The notes beneath the pieces were generated by a model. The model did not search any database. It had not been told where the DNA came from and saw only the letters and a program-made list of their open reading frames with translations. The position numbers and the translations under genes are program-made. A stretch of 64,000 nt of DNA, from NCBI GenBank assembly GCA_900239685.1, contig OENT01000027.1, positions 62,001 through 126,000 of the forward strand, read 5' to 3'. The DNA comes from Rotaria macrura. Its lineage: Eukaryota > Rotifera > Eurotatoria > Philodinida > Philodinidae. This document shows, in pieces, positions 1 to 13,026 of this stretch; within the stretch, counting starts at the first letter, position 1, and each line of letters begins with the position of its first letter.

Positions 1-1303
1 TCTTTTCCATCATCACGACTATCACAATAAATAGTTCCGTCGAGCTTTAAAATATACAAGAACAATTTAAGAATATCAAAACTGTAAATAAAAATACCTG
101 ATTAAGATATACATAATCACTAGCAGCCGTTAAATCTAATATCATCTTTTCGTCTTTTGACATTCCAGCTAACATACAATAAAAAACATGATAATTTCGT
201 TCATCACGAGCCTAGAATTGCAGCATATATATTTCGTTAGTCTATCGTGAATAACATAAACATATGGCATCAACAAACTTGTGATATAATACGAGATTTT
301 TCCAATAGATATTGTTCGATCTTCGCGCCTTCAATGGCACCTCGTTTATCAAAATGTATATCAATATATTTTCCAAAACGTGATGAATTATCATTTCGAA
401 CTGTTTTTGCATTACCAAATGCTAGAATAAACGTTATCAATCATTGATTTTGATGAGTCGTTTCTTAATTTTATTCATATTACCTTCAAGTATTGGATTA
501 GCATCAAGTATTTGTTGTTCTATCCATGAATGTTGTCCACTTGTTGCAGCCAAAAATTGTAAGATTAGTTTTGTTGATTCTGTTTTTCCACTACCACTTT
601 CACCACTTATGATAATACATTGATCATGTTGATAACGTTCCATATTCCAATAAGCATTATCACCAATAGCAAATATATGAGGTGATAATTCACCTATTTT
701 TTTATTCGAATATTGACGTATATATTCCATATTATATATATTGAGTAGTTTATATGGATTAACAGCAACTAGAATGGATCCAGTATAAGTCTGAAAATAG
801 AAAGAGAGAGAGAGAGAAAATCTTTCTTCTTTGTATTTTATTTTTGTTCGTTTCGAAGATAATACATACGTATATATTATCATCTTTATAACGCATATGA
901 AGATTATGAAGTATAGCAGATTCTTTGAGATCTCCTAATAAAATCATGTCATGAACACCTTCGACGGAACTAATATGCATTGGACGAAATTTTGTTTGAA
1001 TGGGAAAATGAAGTTCCTAGAGAAACAATGTTTTTAATAAATAAAAAATAATTATTCTTTGTTTATAAATTAATTAATATGTATATATACATACTTCTTC
1101 GTTGTCATCGAGTAAAATAATTTGTCCGGCTTGCGTAGCGACCACACGAGCACCAATTTCGACATTGAACTCGCTACCGGTACGCTGATCGACCCACACA
1201 TGATCACCCTATAGAGAAAATATTAACAAAAAAGACAATGAAAATTTTTCACTGGAATAAAACGGACCTGTAAGAAGTAGTTGCTTATCGGTATCGATGG
1301 CAT
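1..1303 (-). CDS. MYO7A-like: Myosin-VII-like motor heavy chain, 5' part (runs off left edge)
   Basis: Unconventional myosin motor head, an actin-based ATPase. Seven exons join in phase: 1268-1303, 1095-1208, 870-1016, 484-790, 279-421, 98-211 and 1-44 (continues beyond the window). They give about 302 residues. Seen: an SH3-like start ([14 protein letters not shown], residues 13-26), motor start [13 protein letters not shown] from residue 100, P-loop GESGSGKT at 162-169, the stretch [16 protein letters not shown], and switch I NSSRFGK at 213-219. The pattern with Ser-Gly-Gln-His and Ile-Glu-Gln-Gln matches class VII myosins, which in animals work in stereocilia, phagocytosis and adhesion. 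The start at 1303 gives a 12-residue leader before the SH3-like segment, close to the short leader of animal myosin VII. The P-loop has Ser where GESGAGKT is usual. The intron after residue 249 uses a GTTTGT donor. Family call is firm; the VIIa/VIIb distinction cannot be made here. Confidence 0.93.
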
Positions 1304-4300
1304 GACTTTTCTATTCGTTCTAATTCAATCTATATGATTTAACGATAATCATCATCATCATATCCTCATTTGTTTACTCATCGCGTATATACATTAGCAA
1401 GCAAACGCGTGCATATGTATACTTATTGAAAATCACGGGTCCTGCCCTCTGTGCATACAACGAGAGAGACAGAGAGAAAGTATTATTCAAGTACAATTAC
1501 GATATATGTATGTTCATCTATTGACATTCTCTCTCTCTCTCTCTTCTTTTTTTTATATATTGTATCGTCTTTCGTTTTATGTATATTATAATAATCGTTT
1601 ATGATTGATGCGGGATAGTAAAGTCTTTCTTTTATTCGAATGTTTTACTACTTACTCATTAACACACAAATTCTCACAAATACTTCTACCTATACAAAGG
1701 TATAAGATGACTCGATCTTTTCCGTCCTCTGTTTCTTCTTAACTAACCGCCGTCAAACAAATATTAGTATCAAGATTGTCCTACGTTTATTAATATAAAT
1801 GATGTTCATTTTTGTAGGAAGATATTTCTTTTTCCGTTTTTACTTCACATTTATGTGTGTGAATGCATCTCGATCAACATTGAATATCAATATGTACACG
1901 AGCGGAAAAGGGAAGATAAAGAATTTAGAGAATGAGCACACGCCAGTAAGCGAACATTGTCGTCGACAAAGACACATAGTTTGCTAAGAGATCAATTCTT
2001 AACGCAGACAACTGTATGCATGATGTAAGATAATAACGAAGAGAGAAAAAAAAATGTAGACATCGAAAAATCAATTGTAAATCAAGGCGGAACAGATATT
2101 AAAGGATAATTTTTAAATAAATTATCGATTAGTTCGATAACATTCAAATAATATAGACGTTTCTATTCATAAGAATTTACATTAGGGGCATTTCGTGTAA
2201 ATGGAATCATTTCGAGATAAAAATAAAACACTTTACTTACTTTTGATATGCTCACCATTCAGCATAAACCTACAACAAAGACATGAAATACATGTATGGT
2301 TATATGAACCTGTAAATGACACCCACTTTTATAAAACATATGGAAAATAGAGAAGACAAATTTGTTGAAACTAGTAATAGCACATACACGCATATATATG
2401 GAGATTATGCATCACATTTTCTTCACTTTCCTTTTAGGTGTGTATATGCTTGCATGCCCGCTCGGTAAAAGCTAGTCAACTGCAAGGAGTGGTTCTCTTC
2501 TTCTTTTCTCCTCGCGAACACCCTATAGCGTTTTTTTTATTTGAACAAAATCTTCTTTTTTTTCTCTTCCACACATATGTATATGTACGCGTTTTGCGTT
2601 CTTTGTCTGACCACGGCAATGACTGACCAAATGTAATCGATGCACGGACTACCCTTTGTGCTGACTCTTTTCTCGTCTCTCTTTCTTATATTATTAGTCT
2701 TGTATTGAGCTCAAGTAAACGAAAGAAGAGCGAACAGTCCTGTATTTCTGTTTAGACAAATAGTGTAGACAGCGTCACAATCACGAACATGCTTAACTAT
2801 CTGATCTGTCAACTTGCATGTCATAGCGTTTTCTTCTTACTTACTCTTCAATTTGCTTAATGTCTATTACTAAATGCTTACCTCAATGTCCAAGTAGAAA
2901 ATGTAAGCGGGATACAAAGAAAACGACAGTAATAAAGAACTAGAATACTCCATCGTTCCGAATGATGCATCAAAAACAAATCAATGATGACCTTCCTTTT
3001 TAAAATAATGCTTCTCACTTTTCTTTTCATCCATATATAACGAACACAGCTGTAATGTGCCATTAGTCTAAAGCTTAAAACCAGAGAAGAAAGAAAGAAT
3101 AAAAAAGAGCGTACCAAGGTTTATCATTATTATGCGCTGATATCACATTTTGTCCATATGAACATTCAGAATTTCATGTACTCTATGAATTAGCCTAGAT
3201 TTTTCATTGACTCCGATACTCAAAAGAAACAAAATCTATTCGAATCTATATATAATAAACTGTGGAATAAAATTATGTTATTTTCTTTCCAACTCTAAAG
3301 ATATGATCGAAGTAGTTCTTTTTAGTGTGCCGTTTTTTCACGATGAACAGATGAGATAGATGTCACTTTTGAAAACTTCCTATGCCGTTGTGATTGGATT
3401 AGAACTTTATGAATGCATATATATATTTAAACGTCAGAGTCCGAGATATCTCTACATTATATCTATATAGAGAGAGATATTCTCTAAAACCTGTTTCTTC
3501 TTGATGCTTTCTGGCCATGTTTGAATCTCAACTCTCTCGTCTGACAATACTGTGAAGAGAAACAGATTTTTATCGACATATTAATCAATTTGCCACTATA
3601 AAAAATCAGTTCAAAATAATTTTATCTGTACTTCAGCTGAATGAGATAGAACTACTTGCCATTGATCGCTGCGCATCATCAGTTCAACTAAGAACATAAT
3701 CGCATTTAACAACATTACAATTACAAGGTGTACGCAACTTTAGGGATGTTTTCAAATTTGCAAGAAAACATAGAAATACCTTGTCTCATCTCGCAGTCGA
3801 TTCATCTGGATATTTATTTGTAGTAAGCACCTTTAGAAGGGATTTTAGTCACAGATAAGAATAAATTATGGGTAAAAATCAACAGAACTAAGAAAAGTAT
3901 AAACAGTGTTGTTGCCAAAAAATTCTTTACATTACTTCTCTATAAGTTACACATATATATATACATGTATATATATGTTCTGCACTCCTAGATGTCCGAG
4001 ACAAAGTGATTTGACTAAGATTTGTATTAAAATTGACTTTCAATCAAACTGATTAATTATATGCGATTCTGAACTATTATGTTAGCTGTATCAATACGAG
4101 TATGACTATCTGTAACATAGGTAAACGTATAGCTTTTGACATAAGATAGTTAACCTTGACTAGTTTGACTGTATTGATATTCAATTTTTACAAAAAAATT
4201 TCTGTTCTTTTTCCATGTATAAAAGTTATAGACTCCATTTTCTCACATAGAATTCTATTTCGATACAAATTATCTTTTTTATCAAGTTGTTAAGATAGAC

Positions 4301-4379
4301 ACGGAGGTTTTCAATTCTCAACTAGTATTGCATATATTCTAAATTTCTTAAAAAAATTGATTGTCATCTGCTTCTTCTT
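1304..4379. other. Non-coding upstream region of the myosin gene
   Basis: No gene could be supported. It presumably includes the myosin promoter and 5' leader. A short CT/AG microsatellite lies near 1529-1545 and a mixed AG run near 3465-3480. The few open frames here are short, low-complexity and match nothing. Confidence 0.6.
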
Positions 4380-4423
4380 CAGTTACTTGATTTAGGAATG
4401 GAAGCATTGCTTTATTTAAATAA

Positions 4424-6520
4424 ATGGCCTTTCAAAACAATATAAGTACCGTTAATCTATCTAAAAATTTTGCTCCGTATAGCACTCTTGATGTAATAGA
4501 TATAATGTCAACGAAACCAACATTTCAACAACGACATGTAAAAATGACAAATTTTTCTTTACATGATAGAGATTTATTTTGAATGGAAATTTGTTAATTT
4601 TATTGATTATTTCTCATGTTACGCCTGTTTTACACCGAAAGAATTTTTCTATTGTCATTGATTTTGATGATCTACATGAAATAACTCATTCAGTTCGTTT
4701 TGTCGATTATTGTCATACTGATGTTCATGATGCATTTATTATTGATAATAATTGACAATATTTTGAACTTAATCGACATGTACTGGTTGGTAGTTTGTCT
4801 GATTCTCGGCTAGTAGTCAGTGGAACATTTATTTTTGAATATTGACTTATTGATGAAAGTTTCACGAGTTATGATGAAATTTAAATCATCAATCAACGTA
4901 TAAAGATTAGAAATTATTTCAACGATAGAATACACAATCAATCAATCTAATTAATCTGTCTTTTAGCTCAAGAAACCTAGTTATCGACAACATGTATTCG
5001 CTATACTTTACCATGGATTTTTTGACGAATTTTTTAAAATTAAGTATTGTAAATAAATAAATGTATCAGTAAATGACGCGTTTTTATGTCGATTTCTCCA
5101 GTTGATATCGTTAGTCTTTCACATCTGGTTAAACTCAAGATCGTAAATAGTATTCAATCATCAACCACTTCCTTATCACACATAATGTCTTCAAGCCAAA
5201 TAGTTCAACTACATTTATGACTGTGTGACTAGATGAATATCTGTTAATTTGCCGATTTTTGATCATCTTATTCATATAGATAGTCTTGATTTTTTGAACA
5301 GTTGCTCTTTTTCAAGTAATACGCGATCTATTCAAATTACTCTTGACTGTAAACGTGCTCATTTTGTAAGCAATGATTGAAATGTCTTAACTTTATCGTT
5401 CTTGAATTCTTTACGTATACTTTTATTATGGTATGCATATTCTACCGAATGATACAAGTTGACAAATTATCGCAGAGACAACATCAAGTCTCTAATTATC
5501 GTTTCTGTTTTTAACGTAAATATTATCAAACCATTTATAACGTTGACTTGGTACATATAAAACCAGTTTGTATTCATTAAACAACAGCGAAATAACAGTC
5601 TTGCTTTATCACTAAATAAAAACCCACACTTTGTTGTTGAAAATGATGGTTATGAACTTATTGTACGGTTTTAATTCATAAATAAAAACGAGATTCATTA
5701 AATTAGTTATGATCATTAAAGAAATTGCTTCGATATCAATTTTCATCTTCTTCATATGAATGAACCAGTTGGTTTCAAAACAAAAAGTTATACAAAGGCC
5801 TACATCATATTGACTAATCTATCAGTATCAATAGTTGACATTTGACACGTATTTGATATTTTTCTCCTCAAAACTATGTTTAAAAGGTAAAACTAAGTAT
5901 ACAGTCGGAATCAGCACAAATATCTGCGGCGAATGCGTAGCATTGTATTGAAAAATATGAAGCATCATTTTGGCCGAAAATTTCATTTAATTAATGGAGA
6001 AAAACCACAGTTTCGTCATTTACAATAAAACCTTTGTGGATTCGATGTACTTTGTCAAGCCGATTTCGAATATTTACTTGGTTATTTTAATTTAAACATA
6101 GTTGTGTGAAGAAAATCACGAAATAAGTGCCAAGTTTCAATGACTGCTATCATGGAAAACAATCCGGATTTGTAGAAGGACGGTGATCAAGCGCTTTTTG
6201 TTCGTAAAACATTCATAGTTTTCTAATACACAGGTAGGCCTGATTTTGCTGTATTACCCACTGCTTCATTTACATAATAAAGTCGTTGCTGTTTAGCATT
6301 TGAATTAATCATTGTGTTCAATTACTTGAACACCAATAAGATACATTCTCTGTCACTTGAACAAATTTAAAAGTTAATTCAGATTTCTCAAAGAAATGCA
6401 GTTTGATATTGTTATTTCATCAATTATTGAAATCGAAATTATCATTGTAACTAAACGATACCATGTCGTTGAAAAGTGTCACATGATTTTGATTGGCAAT
6501 CTAATTTTAATTAAATATTA
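4424..6520 (+). pseudogene. Decayed coding region, possibly an F-box/leucine-rich-type gene
   Basis: Coding-like stretches on the + strand are broken by stops and frame changes. 4424-4583 reads as a 52-residue frame starting MAFQNNISTVNLSKNF. About 4586-4870 reads through two or more TGA codons, with acidic and aromatic residues typical of real protein (for example VIDFDDLHEITHSVRF). 5105-5216 gives the Leu/Ser-rich stretch DIVSLSHLVKLKIVNSIQSS. 5250-5530 continues with DSLDFLNSCSFSSNTRSIQI and later residues through TGA stops. These resemble the Leu-rich second half of F-box-like proteins, but that is only an impression. About 5950-6110 adds one more interrupted stretch. No intact gene can be read. 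It may be one old gene or several fragments. Confidence 0.45.
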
Positions 6521-6619
6521 TCAACTGAGACCAACCATACTATATTCTAATGGTAATCTATTAGTAGTTATGCATAAAATCCATCACTCATATCTTTCAG
6601 TGATTTTTGAATAATAACT

Positions 6620-9206
6620 TACTATTTGAAAATGCCCTTTTAAAAATGTGAAAAGCGAAAAAAGGTCGAAAAACGTCATCGTGTTACGTAGAATCATAAT
6701 AAATTAGAACCTGTTTCAAAAAGAGATGGATGCATCAGATAGGCCATAAAAGACTATGTTTTTGATTATATTTCTTTGTATAAGAAACCTTCTGACTAAC
6801 TGATGAACAAAAAAACAGTGCACATTTTTCGTTAGGCAATGACCTTGCAAAATAAGGTAGTTTTACTTAAACTCTCTGAAAATAAATATGACACATGGAA
6901 AATCAAATGTTGCGGGAAAAGATATATCTTCTAGCGTATAGTCTTAATAAATGCTGTATATATCAAGTTGTTTCAATACATGAAGTCTTTTAATTATTGG
7001 TCTAAAGGAAGAAATTTCCTTTTTGAATTAATGACCTCTCGTTTATCAATTATTAAATACATTTTAAACCACTTATTAACGGAACAAGTATGTTTCCACA
7101 CACTTTATACTGTGCTGTATAAGTTGGCAATCATAACTTTTTAAAATAATCAGTTCAAATTTCTGTTTCTTGAAGGAATGCATACAAGTCCATGACGACT
7201 GATTCAACTAGTGAATTTTGCTGAATCCTTGGTATTAGATTCAGAAAGAAAGTTATCGGATGTAGAAAAGTGTTGGAATGACCGCAGTCCTTGTCAGAAA
7301 ACTGAATTTCGATACTTGTCAACATCTGACAACTTTCGATAGGATTCTGTTGGAATTCTGGGCATTCATAAAGTGCGACAATTTTGCTTAAAATGTTTTC
7401 TATTAAATGCATGTATGCCTTCTTATTCAGATATTTTAACTATGATAAAAAGTTCATAGGTATCGATTGACACGTTTTTGTGAAGTAGAAATGGTGAAAA
7501 ACGAGTAACCAGGTGCTCCCAGGGAGAATCTTTCGAAGTAATTCCATCTGTTCGGGGACACTCAAGAATACATTTCCAAATGTCAAATAACTGACTTCGT
7601 TTTTTTTTGTGCACTTGATTACATGGCTATTATCATGAAAATAAAATCCTGGAATCAATTTAATACATAAGAAAATGGACCTCACTATCCTGTTTTAATG
7701 CATGGATATTGTCGTGATCATCCGTATCGTATAAGACTGAAGGCTAAATAATTGTAATATCAATTAAACCGAACCGATCTTCTCTAGTGCGCAACAGTAT
7801 CTAAAGCCTTGGATGAGACGGAACAATCGCATCTCATGAATTGAAGGTTTAATTCCATGGAAAGGGGGATGGAACGAATTTTTCTACTTTTTCCTTCAAA
7901 AACAAGTGCAAGTTTGGTTTTATTAAAATTCTCTTTCCTTCTTCTACTATTTTCTACGAAAAATTTAAAACCTTCTATAGAAGTTTAAACACGACGATCT
8001 TAACTGTTCCTGTAAAGTTCTATGTGCTTCAAACTACTATCTACTCAAATATATAATGACTGTGAGTATTTTTGCAACAACTCAAGAACTGAAAGAGCTG
8101 TGATTTTCACTAGTTGAAAGAAGCAACAGTGGTGCGTCTTTTTTTCTCCAATATTAATATTATATTAGACTGTATAGATAAACTGACGAAAACCGATTCG
8201 AAGTTGTGAATTTTTGATTGAAAAATGTACTAGAGAAAAAACTTTATTATTATTTCCTAATACTACGAGACATGAAAATAAAATTTTCTAAGATAAATAG
8301 CGAATCATGATTTTAAACAGAATCCAGTAAAGTCAAACAGATCTCAGTGAATTCAATATGGAGTCCATCAACGATAGTAGATAATACCGCACTGAAATAG
8401 TCAGTTCCAGCTTTAAAAAATCTGTTTAGTAAACAAGTTTTCTCATACGAAATCCTAATGTAAAGCATTTTCTTTATATTCTTTAACTTATATTGAGTAA
8501 TTGGTACCTGTTCACTTTGTTCATCATCATCTTGGCAAACCTTTGAAACTAAAGGTAGCGTTAGATGGAAATATTTGTTCAGTTGATTTTATTGTTGAAA
8601 ATTTTTCACGTTGATATTTATTATATTTATCAAAATGTTTTGGAAAACTTTACACAATATTGCCATTAGTATTGATTTCATGCCTATTTGTCTCATCATA
8701 ATCAGTTTCAGCCCGACTGATTTGCAAATGTAGCAACTTTTCATTTTTAGTTGAATATAAAACCACGATTTTAAGCCATCATCATTTATATCAAAAAGTT
8801 CTTCTATCACTTGATCAAATAATTGAATAATATATACATATACGAAAATCAAAAGTTCGCGCCGTTTTTCCAAGTAAATATTTATATCTTATACTTACTA
8901 ATGAACTATTAGGTAAATTTAATTGAATTTTCGTCAGTCATACGTAACGTTCTGTATTCCCTTTTAACGTACCGGATGTTAAAGACTTGTATCGCGCGTT
9001 TCAAATGTGTTCGATAGTGGTCGCTTGTTGTGAGCAGCACGTTCGTAGCGTTCTTCTTTTCTACATAGAGGTAGTCATTCGACTACAATGAAAAATGATC
9101 GGTAAGGCCCTGTTGGTCTTCTAAGTGTGTGTAGATTATCTCAACCAAAATGAAGTAATACATATCGTTTTCGATTTCTCAATCGGTAATTTGATATATT
9201 CTTAAA
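6620..9206. other. Intergenic stretch with weak coding-like traces on the minus strand
   Basis: No intact gene. On the minus strand, about 8525-8790 reads as a coding-like frame with one internal stop (segments ISRAETDYDETNRHEINTNG and HFDKYNKYQREKFSTIKSTE). Overlapping minus frames at 7155-7685 show non-random residue use but do not join in phase. Both are most simply old broken genes, and no family was recognised. The last about 300 bases presumably hold the RPP30 promoter. Confidence 0.35.
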
Positions 9207-10118
9207 ATGCCCTTTTGTGAACTGCATATTTCTGTTGATTTGAATACAACAGAAAATGTTCTTTCGAACTTGTTGATATCATGTTTTGATCTTGGCTATG
9301 ATCGAGTTGTTCTTTGTCAAACCGATAATCTACGTGTATCAAATTCGAATGCTGCAGGGAAAAAAAAGAAACAAAAATTGAACGAAACGTCAGAATCATC
9401 AACTGTACCTTCTTCATCATCATCATGGACATGTCCAAAGCCATATATTGCTCGTATACCCGATCTCATTATTCAACGATGTCGTCAAACGAAGCGTAAC
9501 TTTCGTGTCTACTCTCGTCTGAATGTGATTGTACATGATAATCAATCGTTACATTATTTAAAACGTGCAGAAGTACAACAAAACTATGATTTAATTTCAT
9601 TACAACCAGCAACACGTGATATTCTTCTTTATTTACTTGGTTCAACAACTATTCAATATGAATTACTTGTACTTAATCCAAATGATCCTGAATTTCTTCC
9701 ATTTCCGTCCAAGCTCATGCGTTCAACTGCTGAACGTGGTGTTACATTTGAATTGATCTATAGTAATGCATTACGTGATACGTTTGAGCGACGAAATTTA
9801 CTTGCATTCGGTCGATCACTTGCCATGAATATTTTCAAGCGTGGTCAATCGATTGTACTTAGTTCAAATGCAAGAAATCCATTACAAATTCGTTCACCTC
9901 ATGATATGATGGAAATAGCACAATTGTTTGGATTTAACGAGGAAATATCAAGAAAAATGATCAATGAGAATCCCATGAATGTTTTAGCACGATCATTTAG
10001 TCGAAAAAAAACTACACAAGGAACAGTATGGCTCGAACCAAAAACAGACGAAACGAACAATAAACAACCAACAACAATTAAACCGTTCGTAGCGACTGAA
10101 ACTATTCTTTTGACATAA
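9207..10118 (+). CDS. RPP30: Ribonuclease P/MRP protein subunit p30
   Basis: A single-exon gene of 303 residues. RPP30 is a TIM-barrel-like (PHP-related) protein subunit of nuclear RNase P and RNase MRP, which process precursor tRNA and rRNA. Seen: an N-terminal strand with LGYDRVVL, then SRLNVIVHD, a central YDLISLQPAT, the stretch ERGVTFELIYSNALRD matching the family block with [DE]RG[LV][AT]FE[LI]Y, then SSNARNPLQIRSPHDM matching the conserved SSAA-x-PLEIRGPYD region, and LFGFNEE. The protein is longer than the human one (268 aa), mainly because of a Lys/Ser-rich insert at residues about 44-76 with a run of Lys that could aid nuclear import, and a Thr/Asn-rich tail. The start is the first ATG of the frame, and the upstream sequence carries no alternative in-frame coding block. 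Confidence 0.93.
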   Translation: MPFCELHISVDLNTTENVLSNLLISCFDLGYDRVVLCQTDNLRVSNSNAAGKKKKQKLNETSESSTVPSSSSSWTCPKPYIARIPDLIIQRCRQTKRNFRVYSRLNVIVHDNQSLHYLKRAEVQQNYDLISLQPATRDILLYLLGSTTIQYELLVLNPNDPEFLPFPSKLMRSTAERGVTFELIYSNALRDTFERRNLLAFGRSLAMNIFKRGQSIVLSSNARNPLQIRSPHDMMEIAQLFGFNEEISRKMINENPMNVLARSFSRKKTTQGTVWLEPKTDETNNKQPTTIKPFVATETILLT

Positions 10119-10169
10119 AATAATATCAATGTTACGATTTGCTCATTCTAAATGATTGTTTTCGCTCAA

Positions 10170-10175
10170 AATAAA
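10170..10175 (+). promoter_or_regulatory. Polyadenylation signal of RPP30
   Basis: A canonical AATAAA lies about 50 nt after the RPP30 stop codon, on the same strand. Confidence 0.6.
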
Positions 10176-12133
10176 CGAGATTAACTAGGATACAACTTGA
10201 TATGAATATGTGTTAAGTATTTCAATTTCGTGTTTTTGCTTCTTTTGCATTCGTTATCTCGGCGAGAAAATTACTGGTTACAAACAAGGAAATGTTTTCA
10301 AATGTTATCTTTGAATGGCAAATATTTGTCGCCCATCATTCAAACTACACACTGTTTCCATTATAGGTTTCTAGGCATGTTGATTTTTCTAGACGGCATT
10401 ACATTCTAGTGGGGACTTTTGAAAACTGATATCGATGACTCTTCGCAGTGTGAAATTCATAAAAATAATGTATATCCATCTATGAAAAACAAAGATCTGT
10501 ATATATTGAGAGTTAGCATTGTTTTTCAAGATACTTAGTTTAATGGAGTTATCGTTTAGTGCAAAACATCTAAATATCAGCAGTCCTCTAAAACATAGAC
10601 AGATTAAAAATTCGGTTATTGCGCCCAATATTAATGATAGCAATCGTTAAGCACTATACTTTTGATCAAGAGGAAATAGTCATTTTGGAAATCCACACAG
10701 TCGAGATACCGAAATTGTATGTAATAGTATCACGAGTAAGCAAAGAAAAAAACGAGTTTTGACGAAATAAGTTATCCATGAAAGTGATTTTTTATATTAG
10801 TTGTAGCTTGAAGTTATTATTATCTTGAAAAATAAATTTCCTTCATATATTCATACTTCTAGAAAACAAAACTTCACTTTTTCGTAACTTTGAAATATTA
10901 AATCAAAATTGAGTTTCTGAGCAACCTTCACAGGATCAGAGATTTTTATTCGAACAACATAGCATAATATCAATATGCCTATAGCAAGGATTCGAAAAAG
11001 TGGTCTATTCTACAATTTTCTATCATTCATGAAATGAATGTTAGCTTGATGAAAATCATTCGTTTGATATTTAGAGACATTTTCTTTGTATTTCATACTG
11101 CTAAGTAAGAAATTTGAATTTACATATATAGATCTATTCGCGGTCATAAAGAAAAAGGAATCAGTGATGTGATATTTTAAGAAATGCTGAATTTCTACTT
11201 AAATGTTCTATCAAAATGAACAAAAAACTCGTATATAATTAATAAGACAGTATATTTGAGAAAGACATCATGAAATAATATGAAGATAGTTCTAGATTTT
11301 TAATAGTTAAAGTCAATTCATGAAAACTACTAAATAAATAAAAGTTTTGCAACAAAATTTACAAAGAAAACAAGATTCTATTGAAAACCAATATACTTAA
11401 ATATCATGAAAAAAGCTCAAATATATATCATAATACGGTAAGTTTCAATAAAGAAATAAATAATTTAGCAATCATGTAAAAATTCGATTCATTGAAAAAT
11501 GCTGTTCTATGTTAACATATTGATACGCATCATTTGACTCTCCATTAAAAGCAGTTAATATCAATATTAAAGAATCAATCCTATATGCCTCTCCGATGAT
11601 TGATTGATTGCCATTAATTGCTTTACTCAACATCTGGGAAGATTATTGTTGTACGAATGGTATCGATTAATAAGTAATGTGATTGCGTCAGAAGTAAAAA
11701 TGCTAATGTATATGAATTAATGGCAATATGTTGGTTCGCAAAAGCACAAGTAGTTCTAAAATAAGTTCTGAGCAGTAAATGTCACTGTGCTTTTGATTTT
11801 TGATAGATAGCAAATTCTTCTTAATACTTTCTTCAGCATTAAAAGAAAGTTTCCCAATAATAAAATTCAGTGCAAAATTTTACTTTGAGCTTTAACTGTT
11901 TTAAATTAATCTAATTTGACAGTTGAAAAAGACATCTGAATTATCTTTTGTAACATCAAGAAGTTACAAGTTTTTAAAGTGCCGTCATATAAAGTAAATA
12001 AACTCTCGTGTTGATACTCTAATCCTTTTCTCTCTCTCTCTCTCTCTGTCTACTGTAGAGAAGTAAACAAACAACATTTTTATAGCTGAAACTAATTTTG
12101 AAAAACTGCTTTGTTATTTAATATACAATACTA

Positions 12134-13026
12134 TTCATCTATTTTTGCTCATATTGATCGTTTTACTGTACTTGGGCTGAACTTGAGGAGTTATTTATTT
12201 TTATACGGTTAGATAGACCATTTATTTCTCTATTGAATGGTACATTTCCGATCTGATTTACTCCTAACATTTATTGAGAAATTAGTGATGTTTTGAAAGC
12301 CGTCCAAAAATGTTTTACACGGTGGTATTTATGTGCAACGAAAATATCGCATCGAAAATCAGTCTGGTTGCTGTGAAAGTGCTCTCAGATTGAAGGGATT
12401 CATGAAAATCAACTTTGGAGAAAATATTGAATAAAACTGACCTCTATTTGAGGAGAACGACTAATTTTAATTTTTCAATTTTGCATCACCAAGATCTTTT
12501 CGTTACAGCAATGAAAAACAGACTTAAATTAGATGATTCTATAGAGAAATCAACGCTCTATTCAGGCACATGTTAACGAAGGAAATATTTAGATGCTTAG
12601 ATAACTAAAATTTCATTGTAAAAAACCAGAGAGGATTCTAACTAAAAGGTTCTCGAGACAATGTCACAGAAAATCATCAAGTTTATTATCAAGATAGAGA
12701 TTAAGTCGAACAAAAACTATAAAGTCTGATAGAAAACGAATATTCTGTTCATCTATAGAAAAATAAACAACTTTCAGTATTCTAGTAGGTAGCAGTTACC
12801 GACGAAAATGAATCAAGAAATGATCTCAAAATTGATAAATGCAAAAAGTATTTTGGAGGCTTTTAAAAACTTCACTAAATTCATAGTAAATGTTAGGGGT
12901 AAATCAGATCAAAAATGCACTATTCTATAGAGAAATAAATTTTCTATCTAACCTTATAAAAATAAATAACTTCTTAATTTTAGCCGAAGTACATTAAAAC
13001 GAACAAAATGAGCAAAAATAGATGAA
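12134..13026. repeat. Foldback (inverted-repeat) element, about 0.9 kb
   Basis: Two imperfect inverted arms, about 182 nt each, at 12134-12316 and 12845-13026 surround a roughly 530-nt core. The outer ends are TTCATCTATTTTTGCTCA on the left and its exact reverse complement on the right. Further in, the left arm TTATTTATTTTTATACGGTT pairs with AACCTTATAAAAATAAATAA in the right arm. No transposase frame lies in the core. It looks like an old non-autonomous DNA element. A clear target-site duplication was not found. Confidence 0.75.

Noticed and set aside
2438..3117. Short frames on both strands upstream of myosin
   Set aside because: Low-complexity Phe/Leu/Ser translations without start context, domain or splice partners.
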